This document shows positions 43,661-52,172 of a stretch of 64,000 bases of DNA, in pieces. The position numbers were made by a program, and so were the translations under genes. Source of the DNA: Bradyrhizobium sp. SZCCT0153 (lineage in GTDB: Bacteria > Pseudomonadota > Alphaproteobacteria > Rhizobiales > Xanthobacteraceae); assembly GCF_018129995.1 (NCBI RefSeq), contig NZ_JAFCKS010000002.1:62001-126000 (forward strand). Reading direction: 5' to 3'. Below the pieces are notes generated by a model. That model was not told the origin of the DNA. It was given only the letters and a program-made list of their open reading frames with translations, and ran no database searches. Positions within the stretch are counted from its first letter, which is position 1. Each line of letters begins with the position of its first letter.

Positions 43661-44392
43661 ATGGGTCTGGACGTCTCGCTCGGCGCCGCCTTTCTTGCCG
43701 GTCTTCTCTCATTTCTCTCACCCTGCATCCTGCCGCTGGTACCGCCTTTCCTCTGCTACATGGCCGGCGTCTCGGTGACGGACCTGCCCGCCGAGGGGGC
43801 CCGGACAAGAGGGCGCGTTCTGCTTTCCGCCCTTTGTTTCGTGGCTGGATTTTCCCTCGTCTTCGTCGCCCTTGGATCGAGCGCAACGCTGCTGGGGCGC
43901 TTCATCTCGGCACATCTTTCGGCGCTAGGCACGATTGCGGGGATTCTGATCATTGTCATGGGCGTGCACTTTCTGGGGTTGATCAGAATTCCACTTCTTT
44001 ACCGTAGCGCGACCGTCCAGATCGAGAATAAGCCGGCGGGTCTTGCCGGAGCATTCGTGATGGGACTTGCCTTTGCGTTCGGGTGGACGCCTTGTGCCGG
44101 GCCGATCCTTGCAGCGGTGCTGCTGATGGCGGGCTCCGAAGATACGACCGGTCGCGGTGCGCTGCTGCTGCTGTCCTATTCCGCGGGGACTGGCGTTCCC
44201 TTCATGATCGCCGCCGCCTTTACCGGCCATTTCATCGCGTGGCTTGGACGCGCGCGCAGGCACCTGGGGACCATCGAAAGGGCGATGGGCGTGTTTCTCG
44301 TAGCGACGGGCCTCGTGTTTCTCTCGGGCTTCATGCCCTGGATTTCTCAATGGCTGCTCGAGCGCTTCCCCGGGCTGACCAACGTCGGTTGA
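43661..44392 (+). CDS. soxV: SoxV, CcdA-type thiol electron transporter
   Basis: The 243-residue membrane protein has six helices and the CcdA/DsbD-type Cys pair: LSFLSPCILPLVPPFLCYMA in the first helix and FGWTPCAGPILAAVLL in the fourth. SoxV transfers electrons from cytoplasmic thioredoxin across the membrane to SoxW, which keeps the Sox carrier reduced. The start at 43661 has GGGGAGC upstream; the longer open frame to 43550 crosses the promoter region. It is convergent with the reverse-strand gene that follows, with no intervening base. Confidence 0.93.
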   Translation: MGLDVSLGAAFLAGLLSFLSPCILPLVPPFLCYMAGVSVTDLPAEGARTRGRVLLSALCFVAGFSLVFVALGSSATLLGRFISAHLSALGTIAGILIIVMGVHFLGLIRIPLLYRSATVQIENKPAGLAGAFVMGLAFAFGWTPCAGPILAAVLLMAGSEDTTGRGALLLLSYSAGTGVPFMIAAAFTGHFIAWLGRARRHLGTIERAMGVFLVATGLVFLSGFMPWISQWLLERFPGLTNVG

Positions 44393-45106
44393 CTAGCCGA
44401 AGCGAAAGTCGAGGAGTTGGGCGAAGGATTGCAGCTCGATCAGGTAACGATGGACAAGCGGAGCGTCGCCGGAGAGCGCGGCGCGGGATATCTCGCCGGA
44501 GCTTGCGATAGCGCCGTCGATCAGCCGGCGAAACTCAGACTGCTTCGAGATTTCGACGCTCGCCCAGTCGTTACAGCGCTGCAACCGGTCGCCGAACACG
44601 CTGGCGGCCGCAACCGTCCCTTCGGCCCGATGAGGAAGTTGTTCGCCGAATCGCGTCGCTTCGTCGCGAAGCGTGGTCATTGCAGGCCCGAGTTCGAAGA
44701 CACAGTCGCTGAGATCGTAAAGGCCGGAGTGACGTCGCAGCTCGCGAAGCGCGCGTCGCAGGCCTTGCACTTCCCTGATCGCGCTGTCGGCATCGCCGCG
44801 GTCGAGTGCACGGTCGGCGGCAATGAGCTGTTCCTGCCCTGTTGTGAGAAAAGCATCCAATGCGACCGGTGGATACGGAGGTATTGCCGTGCCGTTGAAG
44901 TGCTGCAACTGCTTCCAGCCGACCAGGGCATCGCTGATCTCGATCTGCGCGAGTGCGATGTTACCCGTCCTCGCATAGCTCATGGCCGTGCGCAGATTTG
45001 CCATCACAGGAACGATCCCGTTGGCGAATTCCGGGGGAGCTTCCGCGCCCGCGGCAGCGACATTCAAAGTGAGCCACAGCAATATCGTCGTGACGCGCCG
45101 CAACAT
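44393..45106 (-). CDS. Secreted helical protein inside the sox locus, unknown function
   Basis: The 237-residue protein has a signal peptide (RRVTTILLWLTLNVAAAGA) and a fully helical mature part rich in Leu, Ala and Arg, with two Cys (LSDCVFELG and RLQRCNDWAS). No haem motif (CxxCH) or known domain is visible. It lies in reverse between soxV and soxW and its start faces the ATTC-N8-GAAT site shared with soxW, so it is likely co-regulated. A four-helix-bundle electron-transfer or sensor role is conceivable but not shown. Confidence 0.75.
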   Translation of the reverse strand: MLRRVTTILLWLTLNVAAAGAEAPPEFANGIVPVMANLRTAMSYARTGNIALAQIEISDALVGWKQLQHFNGTAIPPYPPVALDAFLTTGQEQLIAADRALDRGDADSAIREVQGLRRALRELRRHSGLYDLSDCVFELGPAMTTLRDEATRFGEQLPHRAEGTVAAASVFGDRLQRCNDWASVEISKQSEFRRLIDGAIASSGEISRAALSGDAPLVHRYLIELQSFAQLLDFRFG

Positions 45107-45122
45107 CGGAAATCCTTGTCAT

Positions 45123-45138
45123 ATTCTAATATTCGAAT
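45123..45138. promoter_or_regulatory. ATTC-N8-GAAT operator candidate before soxW
   Basis: ATTC-TAATATTC-GAAT is a perfect match to the spaced inverted repeat ATTC-N8-GAAT, and it contains the 12-bp palindrome ATATTCGAATAT (45129-45140). It lies in the divergent gap between the reverse-strand secreted gene and soxW, where a repressor would block both. Sites of this form are, as I recall, bound by SqrR-type sulfane-sulfur sensors; two such ArsR proteins are encoded in this locus. Confidence 0.6.
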
Positions 45139-45175
45139 ATCATGAACGCAATTCTATAATGTGCAAGCAGGCAGG

Positions 45176-45775
45176 ATGCACCTTTCCATCGCAACACCAA
45201 ACGGCCTCACCAGACGCGGATTTCTCGCGTTCGCTCCCGTGGTGCTCGTGATGATGCAATCATCCGTTGCGCGCGCGGAGGCGATGCTGGGCGACGATGG
45301 GCTCTATCACCAGCCATGGTTCTTGCAGAGCTTTCTCGACCTTCGCGAGGATCTCGAGACGGCTGCTTCAAACCGCAAGCGGCTTGCCGTCATGTGGGAG
45401 CTGCGCGGCTGTCCATATTGCCGCGAAACGCACCTTGTGAACTTCGCCGACCCGGCGATCGCGGGCTATATTCGAGACAATTTTGAAGTCTTGCAGCTCA
45501 ACCTGATCGGCTCGCGCAAGGTCGTCGACTTCGACGGGACCGAACTTGCCGAAAGGGACCTGGCGCAGAAATACGGCATCCGGTTCACTCCCACGTTTCA
45601 GTTCTTTCCGGCGACGGCTGACGGCATCGGCCGCAAGGAGCCCGCTGCGCGCGAAGTCGCCCGGGCGCCCGGCTATCTGAAGCCGCAGCACTTCCTTGCC
45701 ATGTTTCACTTCGTGCGCGAGGAAGGCTACAGGCGGGGCAGTTTCCGCGACTTTCTGGAGCACCCGAAGGGGTAG
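45176..45775 (+). CDS. soxW: SoxW-type thioredoxin
   Basis: The 199-residue protein has a twin-arginine-like leader (LTRRGFLAFAPVVLVMM) and a thioredoxin-like domain with active site VMWELRGCPYCRETHL and cis-Pro segment FTPTFQFFPA. SoxW receives electrons from SoxV and acts in the periplasm on the Sox carrier system. The start is uncertain between ATG 45176 (AAGCAGGCAGG upstream) and GTG 45161. soxX begins 133 bp downstream with its own promoter-like sequence. Confidence 0.9.
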   Translation: MHLSIATPNGLTRRGFLAFAPVVLVMMQSSVARAEAMLGDDGLYHQPWFLQSFLDLREDLETAASNRKRLAVMWELRGCPYCRETHLVNFADPAIAGYIRDNFEVLQLNLIGSRKVVDFDGTELAERDLAQKYGIRFTPTFQFFPATADGIGRKEPAAREVARAPGYLKPQHFLAMFHFVREEGYRRGSFRDFLEHPKG

Positions 45776-45808
45776 GCGGGGCGGCTGCGGACAGTCGCAG
45801 AAATGTCC

Positions 45809-45838
45809 TTGACATCGTCCATCATATACAAATATCGT
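45809..45838 (+). promoter_or_regulatory. Candidate promoter of soxXYZABCD
   Basis: TTGACA at 45809 and TATCGT at 45833 are separated by 18 bases, a recognisable sigma70-type layout. The -10 region lies in an AT-rich block (ATATACAAATATCG, then GTGAATTT) that could hold a degenerate form of the ATTC-N8-GAAT operator. It precedes soxX by about 70 bp. Confidence 0.4.
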
Positions 45839-45908
45839 AATAAGTGAATTTGATGGGATCGTAAGTCCGTCATCACAACAAGCGAGAGTCTCGCAAAGGG
45901 ATGGAAAC

Positions 45909-46352
45909 ATGCGCCGCCTCCTGCCGGCTGCCTTCCTGCTTGCCGTTTCTGCAGCCGCCGCGACGGCGCAGCAACCCGTCAAGCTCGATGTCGTCAACGA
46001 CTCGCTCCCGAAATCCTTGAGCGGCGCGCCGGGCCATGCCGATGCAGGCAAGAAGGTTTTCCTGGCGCGCACGCTCGGCAACTGTCTCGCCTGTCATCAA
46101 GTGACGAGCCTCAAGTCCGAGGAATTCCACGGCGAGTTCGGCCCGTCGCTCGACGGTGTGGCCGGCCGCTACACCGAGGCGCAACTCAGGCTCATCGTGG
46201 CCGATCCCAAGCTCATCTTCACCGACACCGTGATGCCGGCGTTCTACAAGAACGAAGGCCTGAGCCGCGTGCGCCCCGAATTTGCCGGCAAGACCATTCT
46301 TTCGGCCGCGCAGGTCGAGGATGTGGTCGCATTTCTCGAAACACTAAAATGA
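45909..46352 (+). CDS. soxX: Sulfur oxidation c-type cytochrome SoxX
   Basis: The 147-residue periplasmic monohaem cytochrome has a signal peptide (RRLLPAAFLLAVSAAAATA) and one haem site, LGNCLACHQVT, with a Met ligand candidate in TDTVMPAFYKN. SoxX pairs with SoxA; the SoxXA complex oxidatively couples thiosulfate to the Cys of SoxY. An AAGGGATGG box precedes the ATG. It opens the compact soxXYZABCD run. Confidence 0.95.
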   Translation: MRRLLPAAFLLAVSAAAATAQQPVKLDVVNDSLPKSLSGAPGHADAGKKVFLARTLGNCLACHQVTSLKSEEFHGEFGPSLDGVAGRYTEAQLRLIVADPKLIFTDTVMPAFYKNEGLSRVRPEFAGKTILSAAQVEDVVAFLETLK

Positions 46353-46371
46353 TGCCCCAGGAGAAATTGAG

Positions 46372-46824
46372 ATGAAGCCCATCAGTCGAAGGCAGGCATT
46401 CGCGCTCGGGGGCGGCTTCGTCGCGCTGACCCTGGTGCCAATGGCTGCCGATGCGCAAGTGTCGAACGATGCCGCGCAATGGATCGCGAAGTTCACCGGC
46501 GGAAAGGAAGCGGCGAAGGGCAAGATTTCACTCGACTTGCCGGAGATTGCAGAGAACGGCAACACGGTCCCTCTGTCGTTGACCGTCCAGAGCCCGATGA
46601 CCGCGGAGTCTTACGTCAAGGAAGTGATGCTGATTGCGGACGGCAATCCGAATGCCGGTGTTGCTACGCTGATGTTCTCGCCGCTCTCCGGCAAGGCGGA
46701 GGCTGCGGTCCGTATCCGGCTGGCCGCGACCCAGAACGTGATCGCACTCGCGAAAATGAGCGACGGTTCGCTGTTCACCGAGCAGAAGACGGTGAAGGTG
46801 ACCATCGGCGGCTGCGGCGGCTGA
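46372..46824 (+). CDS. soxY: Sulfur carrier subunit SoxY
   Basis: The 150-residue protein has a twin-arginine-type leader (ISRRQAFALGGGFVALTL) and ends in the diagnostic swinging arm VTIGGCGG, whose Cys carries the sulfur substrate through the Sox cycle. SoxY forms a dimer with SoxZ and is exported with it by Tat. The ribosome site CAGGAG is well placed. The gene follows soxX by 19 bp. Confidence 0.96.
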   Translation: MKPISRRQAFALGGGFVALTLVPMAADAQVSNDAAQWIAKFTGGKEAAKGKISLDLPEIAENGNTVPLSLTVQSPMTAESYVKEVMLIADGNPNAGVATLMFSPLSGKAEAAVRIRLAATQNVIALAKMSDGSLFTEQKTVKVTIGGCGG

Positions 46825-46840
46825 CAGAGGGGAAACGATC

Positions 46841-47167
46841 ATGGCAGACAAACCGCGCATCAAGCTTCCCAAGGAAGCCACCAAGGGCGAGATCATCCAG
46901 ATCAAGACCCTGGTTTCGCACGTGATGGAATCCGGTCAGCGCAAGGACGCGCAGGGAAAGCCGATTCCGAGAAAGATCATCAACAAGTTCAGCTGCGAGT
47001 TCAACGGCAAGCCTGTCTTCGCTTGCGCGCTCGAGCCCGCGATCTCGGCCAACCCGTACATCCAGTTCACCGCGCGGGTCGACGAGGACGGCACGTTCAA
47101 GTTCGCATGGACCGACGATGACGGCACGGTGATCACGGCCGAGGAAAAGATCGCGATCAAAGCTTGA
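46841..47167 (+). CDS. soxZ: SoxZ, partner of SoxY
   Basis: The 108-residue immunoglobulin-like protein has no signal peptide, as expected, since it is co-exported with SoxY. Segments PRIKLPKEATKGEIIQIKTL, RKIINKFSCEFNGKPVFAC and NPYIQFTARVDEDGTFKFAW are typical of SoxZ. It follows soxY by 16 bp with GAGGGG upstream of the ATG. Confidence 0.96.
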   Translation: MADKPRIKLPKEATKGEIIQIKTLVSHVMESGQRKDAQGKPIPRKIINKFSCEFNGKPVFACALEPAISANPYIQFTARVDEDGTFKFAWTDDDGTVITAEEKIAIKA

Positions 47168-47199
47168 TCCCCACGATCAAATCAGAACGGAGAGCGCGA

Positions 47200-48024
47200 A
47201 TGCCGTATCGTCATGTCGGCCTGCTGGCCGCCGTCGTTGCCATAACCGCGCTGGCTGGCGTACCCGCTGCCGCTCAGGATGCCGGGCGAAAGGGCATACC
47301 TGCGCCTCCCGGACACGTCTTCAAGACCATCATCTCGGGTTACGAATTCCGCACCAAGGAGACCCGGGCGGTGCAGGACGACGACCTCGAGAACCCGGGC
47401 TTTCTCGCCGTCGAGCGCGCCGCCGATGTCTGGAAGAAAGTCGAAGGCAGCGAAGGCAAGTCGTGCATGAGCTGCCATGGCGAGGCAGAGAAGTCCATGA
47501 AGGGTGTCGGCGCCGCCATGCCGAAGTGGGACGACAAGCTGAAGAAGCCGGTCAATCTCGAGCAGCGCATCAACATGTGCCGCAGCGAACACATGAAGGC
47601 GGAGCCTTGGGCATTCAAGTCACAGGCGCTCACCGATATGACCACTTTCGTGCGGTACCAGTCGCACGGAATGCCGGTGGCGGTGAAGACCGACGGCCCG
47701 ATGTCACCCTGGTTCGAGCGCGGCAAGCAGATCTACTATACCCGCTATGGACAGCTCGATCTCGCCTGCGCGTCCTGCCACGAGCGCAACAACGGCAAGT
47801 TCATGCGCGCCGACTTCCTGAGCCAGGGGCAGACCAACGGCTTTCCCACTTACCGATTGCGGGATCAGCGCCTGGTCCCGCTGCACGAACGCTTCGAAGG
47901 CTGCATGTTCGACGTCCGCGCCGAGCCCTTCAAGCCGCTTTCCGACGAGTTTCTCGCGCTCGAGCTTTATGTCGGTTGGCGCGGCATTGGACTGCCGGTG
48001 GAGACCCCTTCGGTCCGCAACTGA
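47200..48024 (+). CDS. soxA: Sulfur oxidation dihaem cytochrome SoxA
   Basis: The 274-residue periplasmic cytochrome has a signal peptide (YRHVGLLAAVVAITALAGV) and two haem c motifs, KSCMSCHGEA and LACASCHERN, so it is of the two-haem type. The segment RFEGCMFDVRAEPF supplies the Cys that ligates the active-site haem as persulfide in characterised SoxA. The start at 47200 has GGAGAG upstream; the open frame to 47164 adds non-family sequence. It forms SoxXA with the SoxX encoded upstream. Confidence 0.95.
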   Translation: MPYRHVGLLAAVVAITALAGVPAAAQDAGRKGIPAPPGHVFKTIISGYEFRTKETRAVQDDDLENPGFLAVERAADVWKKVEGSEGKSCMSCHGEAEKSMKGVGAAMPKWDDKLKKPVNLEQRINMCRSEHMKAEPWAFKSQALTDMTTFVRYQSHGMPVAVKTDGPMSPWFERGKQIYYTRYGQLDLACASCHERNNGKFMRADFLSQGQTNGFPTYRLRDQRLVPLHERFEGCMFDVRAEPFKPLSDEFLALELYVGWRGIGLPVETPSVRN

Positions 48025-48057
48025 GCCATCTGGAAGGCATGCAAGGGAACGGAACGG

Positions 48058-49749
48058 ATGATCTCGCGCCGTGAATTCATTCAGGTTGCCGCAGCAACGG
48101 CCGCGCTTGCTGGTGGAACAGGTCTGGGCCTTGGCCGGGCTGCCGCCCAGCAACGGCTGACGCAGAAGGACCTGCTGGCATTCGAGCCGCTCGGCAACGT
48201 AACGCTCGTGCATGTCACCGACATCCATGGCCAGCTGATGCCGCTCTACTTTCGCGAACCCTCGACCAATCTCGGCGTTGGGGAAGCGAAGGGACTGCCG
48301 CCGCACGTTACTGGCGCTGAGTTCCTGTCACGGTTCGGCATCGCGCCCGGCTCGTCGGCTGCCTATGCGTTGACGTCCGAGGATTTCGAGGCGCTGGCGA
48401 AGAACTATGGCAAGATCGGCGGACTGGATCGCGCCGCTACCGTGATCAAGTCGATCCGCGCCGAGCGCGGCGATAAGGTCGTGCTGCTTGACGGCGGCGA
48501 CACCTGGCAAGGCTCGTGGTCGTCTCTGAAAACGCGCGGCCAGGACATGATCGACTGCATGGCCCTGCTGAAGCCGGACGCGATGACCGGCCATTGGGAG
48601 TTCACCTATGGCGCCGAGCGGGTCAAGCAGGCGATCGAAGGTCTGGGTTTCCCGTTTCTTGGGCTGAACATCCGCGACACCGAGTGGAACGAGGCGGCGT
48701 TCGAGGCCTCCACCATGCTCGAGCGCGGCGGGGTCAAGATCGCTGTGCTGGGCCAGGCGTTTCCGTATACGCCGGTCGCCAACCCGCGTTGGATGATTCC
48801 GAACTGGTCTTTCGGCGTGCGCGAGGAGGACGTCCAGGCGCAGGTCGACAAGGCTCGCAAGGGCGGCGCGCAGCTCGTGGTGCTGCTGTCGCATAACGGA
48901 TTCGATGTCGATCGCAAGCTAGCCAGCCGCGTCAAGGGGCTCGACGTTATCCTCACCGGGCACACGCATGATGCGCTGCCGGAGGCGGTGAAGGTTGGCA
49001 AGACCCTGCTGATCGCGTCCGGTTCGTCCGGCAAGTTCGTCTCGCGTCTCGATCTCGACGTGCGCGACGGCGAGGTGAAGGCGTTCCGCTACAAGCTGAT
49101 TCCGCTCTTTTCCGACGCCATCGCGCCGGACGAGGAGATGGCGGCCAAGATCGCCGAGGTGCGCAAGCCGTTCGCCGGAGAGCTCGGCAAGATTCTCGGC
49201 AAGACGGAGTCTCTGCTCTACCGGCGTGGCAATTTCAACGGGACTTTCGACGATCTCATCTGCCAGGCGCTGTTGCAGGAGCGCGATGCGGAGATCGCGC
49301 TGTCGCCCGGCTTCCGCTGGGGTACCAGCGTGCTGCCCGGACAGGACATCACTTTCGAGGACGTGACCAACGCAACCGCGATCACCTACCCCGCAGTCTA
49401 TCGCATGGGCATGACCGGCGCGCGGCTGAAGGAGATCATCGAGGACGTCGCCGACAACCTCTTCAACGTCGATCCCTACTATCAGCAGGGCGGCGACATG
49501 GTGCGGATCGGAGGTCTCGCCTACGCCATCGACGTCGCCAAGCCGCAGGGCCAGCGCATTACCGCCATGCAGCTCGTCAAGACCGGAGCTCCGATCGAGG
49601 CAGGCCGGGAATACCAGGTGGCAGGCTGGGCCAGCGTGAACGAGGGAACGGAAGGCCCTGCGATCTGGGATGTGGTTGCGAACTACCTGACCCGACAGAA
49701 AACCGTGCGGCTCGAGCCCAATCGTGCCGTCAAGGTCACCGGAGCTTGA
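48058..49749 (+). CDS. soxB: Thiosulfohydrolase SoxB
   Basis: SoxB removes sulfate from the SoxY-bound Cys-S-thiosulfonate. The 563-residue protein carries a twin-arginine leader (ISRREFIQVAAATAALAGG) and the dimetal phosphoesterase motifs VHVTDIHGQLMPLYF, VLLDGGDTWQGS, TGHWEFTYGA, SHNGFDVD and LTGHTHDALPE, which in this family bind two Mn ions. The C-terminal 5'-nucleotidase-type domain follows. Length and motifs are normal for the family. Confidence 0.97.
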   Translation: MISRREFIQVAAATAALAGGTGLGLGRAAAQQRLTQKDLLAFEPLGNVTLVHVTDIHGQLMPLYFREPSTNLGVGEAKGLPPHVTGAEFLSRFGIAPGSSAAYALTSEDFEALAKNYGKIGGLDRAATVIKSIRAERGDKVVLLDGGDTWQGSWSSLKTRGQDMIDCMALLKPDAMTGHWEFTYGAERVKQAIEGLGFPFLGLNIRDTEWNEAAFEASTMLERGGVKIAVLGQAFPYTPVANPRWMIPNWSFGVREEDVQAQVDKARKGGAQLVVLLSHNGFDVDRKLASRVKGLDVILTGHTHDALPEAVKVGKTLLIASGSSGKFVSRLDLDVRDGEVKAFRYKLIPLFSDAIAPDEEMAAKIAEVRKPFAGELGKILGKTESLLYRRGNFNGTFDDLICQALLQERDAEIALSPGFRWGTSVLPGQDITFEDVTNATAITYPAVYRMGMTGARLKEIIEDVADNLFNVDPYYQQGGDMVRIGGLAYAIDVAKPQGQRITAMQLVKTGAPIEAGREYQVAGWASVNEGTEGPAIWDVVANYLTRQKTVRLEPNRAVKVTGA

Positions 49750-49754
49750 GATCG

Positions 49755-51020
49755 ATGACGACAGAGAGTCCGAAGCAATCCCGACGGAGCTTTCTCGCTG
49801 CCGGTGCCGGCGTTGCCGCGACCGTCCTGGCGAAGCCCGCAACTGCCGCCGGCAATCCTGCAAACCAGCCTCCGAACGTACCCGACTGGAGCAAGTCCCT
49901 CGGTGAAGGCGTGGCGGTGCGCCCCTATGGCAAGCCGTCGAAATTCGAGAAGGACGTCATCCGTCGCGATGTCGAATGGCTGACGGCGTCACGGGAATCG
50001 TCGGTCAGCTTCACGCCGCTCCACGAGCTCGAAGGCATCATCACGCCCAACGGGCTCTGCTTCGAGCGCCATCACGGTGGCATCGCGGAGATAGACCCTG
50101 CGGATCATCGCCTGGTGATCCATGGCCTCGTCGAACGCCCGTTGATCCTCTCGCTCGAGGAATTGAAGCGCTACCCGCGCGTCAATCGCATTCATTTCAT
50201 GGAATGCGCGGCCAATTCAGGCATGGAGTGGCGCGGCGCGCAGCTCAACGGCTGCCAGTTCACGCACGGCATGGTTCATTGCGTGCAGTATACGGGCGTC
50301 TCCCTGCGCACCCTTCTGGAAGAAGCGGGCGTCAAAAGCAACGGAAAATGGCTCCTCGTGGAGGGCGCCGATGCGGCCGCGATGGACCGCAGCCTGCCGA
50401 TCGAGAAGGCGCTGGATGACTGCATCATCGCCTACAAGATGAATGGCGAGGCCCTCTATCCGGAGCAGGGCTATCCGATGCGGCTCGTGGTCCCGGGCTG
50501 GCAGGGAAACCTGTGGGTGAAGTGGCTTCGCCGGATAAAGGTCGGCGATCAGCCCTGGCACACCCGGGAGGAGACGTCGAAATACACCGATCTGTTGCCG
50601 AACGGAAAGGCGCGTCGCTTCACCTGGGTGATGGACGCCAAGTCGGTGATCACGAGTCCAAGCCCGCAAGCCCCGATCAAGCACGGCAAGGGCTTCACAA
50701 TCATCTCGGGCCTGGCTTGGAGCGGCAACGGCAAGGTCAAGCGCGTCGATGTTTCGCTCGACGGCGGTCGCAACTGGCGTCAGGCGCGGCTCGACGGCCC
50801 CGTGCTCGACAAGGCGCTGACGCGCTTCTACTACGAGTTCGACTGGAACGGCGAGCCGCTTCTGCTGCAATCGCGCGTGCAGGACGAGACCGGCTACGTG
50901 CAGCCGACCAAGGTCGACCTCCGCAAAATCCGCGGCGTCAATTCGATCTATCACAACAACGGTATCCAGACCTGGCACGTACTGGCCAATGGTGAGGTCG
51001 AGAATGTTGAAGTTGCCTAG
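49755..51020 (+). CDS. soxC: Sulfite (sulfane) dehydrogenase molybdenum subunit SoxC
   Basis: The 421-residue molybdoprotein has a twin-arginine leader (SPKQSRRSFLAAGAGVAATV) and a sulfite-oxidase-type fold; the Mo-ligating Cys is in HFMECAANSGMEWRG. VVPGWQGNLWVKWLRRIKVG and the C-terminal dimerisation domain follow. SoxCD oxidises the SoxY-bound sulfane sulfur, allowing complete oxidation of thiosulfate to sulfate. The start is the ATG at 49755. It overlaps soxD by 17 bp. Confidence 0.95.
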   Translation: MTTESPKQSRRSFLAAGAGVAATVLAKPATAAGNPANQPPNVPDWSKSLGEGVAVRPYGKPSKFEKDVIRRDVEWLTASRESSVSFTPLHELEGIITPNGLCFERHHGGIAEIDPADHRLVIHGLVERPLILSLEELKRYPRVNRIHFMECAANSGMEWRGAQLNGCQFTHGMVHCVQYTGVSLRTLLEEAGVKSNGKWLLVEGADAAAMDRSLPIEKALDDCIIAYKMNGEALYPEQGYPMRLVVPGWQGNLWVKWLRRIKVGDQPWHTREETSKYTDLLPNGKARRFTWVMDAKSVITSPSPQAPIKHGKGFTIISGLAWSGNGKVKRVDVSLDGGRNWRQARLDGPVLDKALTRFYYEFDWNGEPLLLQSRVQDETGYVQPTKVDLRKIRGVNSIYHNNGIQTWHVLANGEVENVEVA

Positions 51021-51696
51021 ATTGTTTGCCGCGGCGGCCCTGGCCTGCCTGATTAACACTCCGCTGTTGGCCGGAGAGAAGCCCGACGCGAAAGGCGGAC
51101 CGAAATACAACATCGGACGCGCTCCGACTGCGGAGGAAATCCGCGGCTGGGACATCGACGTTCGGCCGGACGGGCAGGGACTACCCGAAGGCAAGGGTAC
51201 GGTCGCCCAGGGCGAAAAGCTCTTCATGGACAATTGCTCCTCCTGCCATGGCGAGTTCGGCGAGGGCAATGGCCGCTGGCCTGTGCTCGCCGGCGGCAAG
51301 GGATCACTGACCAGCGACAATCCGGTAAAGACGGTCGGCTCGTACTGGCCTTATGCCTCGACGGTATTCGACTATGTCCGCCACGCCATGCCCTATGGAA
51401 ACGCGGAGTCGCTCTCGGTCGATGAGTATTATGCGCTGGTGGCCTATGTTCTGTTCCTGAACGACGTGATCACGGATCAGAATTTCGAGCTCAGCAACAA
51501 GAACCTGGCGTCGATCAAAATGCCCAATGAGCAGGGCTTCTACATGGACGACCGCACGACGTCGGAAAAGGCTTTCTGGCAGAAGGATCCCTGCATGAAG
51601 GACTGTCTCGGACCGGTCAAGATCACGGGACGGGCCGCCGCCATCGATGTGACGCCCGAAGATTCGAAGGAAGGCAAGCCGCGAGGCGTCGAGTGA
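51004..51696 (+). CDS. soxD: SoxD, monohaem c-type cytochrome subunit
   Basis: The 230-residue periplasmic cytochrome has a signal peptide (LKLPRLFAAAALACLINTPL) and one haem motif, DNCSSCHGEFGEG. It accepts electrons from SoxC. Paracoccus SoxD is longer and has two haems; this form holds one haem domain plus a C-terminal part with a Cys pair (DPCMKDCLGPV). It starts inside the 3' end of soxC and overlaps the downstream DsrE gene by 4 bp (GTGA), so translation is coupled both ways. Confidence 0.92.
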   Translation: MLKLPRLFAAAALACLINTPLLAGEKPDAKGGPKYNIGRAPTAEEIRGWDIDVRPDGQGLPEGKGTVAQGEKLFMDNCSSCHGEFGEGNGRWPVLAGGKGSLTSDNPVKTVGSYWPYASTVFDYVRHAMPYGNAESLSVDEYYALVAYVLFLNDVITDQNFELSNKNLASIKMPNEQGFYMDDRTTSEKAFWQKDPCMKDCLGPVKITGRAAAIDVTPEDSKEGKPRGVE

Positions 51697-52157
51697 CAAA
51701 TTCCGTGGTGAGCCGCCGTGTCCTTTGCTTCACGGCCCTCTCCGCAGCGGTTTTCGTCGATGCGGCAATGAATGCGACCCGCGCCGCCGAGCCGCACAGG
51801 CTAGCGCTCCAGATCAGTGATGACGAACCCGCAAAGATGCGGGCGGTACTTGATATCGCGGCCAACGTATCTCGCTACTATTCCGGCCACGGCGAGGAGG
51901 TCGAGATCACCGTGGTCGCCTTCAATGGGGGACTGGACATGCTGCTGGACGATCGCTCGCCCGTCCACGAGCGGATGGGAAATTTCGCGAAATCCATGCC
52001 CAACGTGAGTTTTGTCGCTTGCGGCAATACGCTCGACACGCTGACCGCGAGGGACGGCAAGCGGCCCCGGCTGATGCCGGGCGTCAGGGTCGTCGAGGCC
52101 GGTGTTGCCGAGCTGCTCGACCTGGCGGAGAAGAACTGGACGATCATTCGTCCGTAA
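51693..52157 (+). CDS. Exported DsrE-family protein, first copy
   Basis: The 154-residue protein begins at GTG with a twin-Arg-containing export leader (SRRVLCFTALSAAVFVDA) and a DsrE-like alpha/beta domain: HRLALQISDDEPAKMRAVLD, VEITVVAFNGGLDMLL and VSFVACGNTLDTL with the single conserved Cys. DsrE-type proteins carry persulfide in sulfur relays. It is coupled to soxD and so acts with the Sox system in the periplasm, possibly as sulfur carrier; this role is inferred. Confidence 0.88.
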   Translation: MTNSVVSRRVLCFTALSAAVFVDAAMNATRAAEPHRLALQISDDEPAKMRAVLDIAANVSRYYSGHGEEVEITVVAFNGGLDMLLDDRSPVHERMGNFAKSMPNVSFVACGNTLDTLTARDGKRPRLMPGVRVVEAGVAELLDLAEKNWTIIRP

Positions 52158-52172
52158 TTGGGGTCGTCCTGA

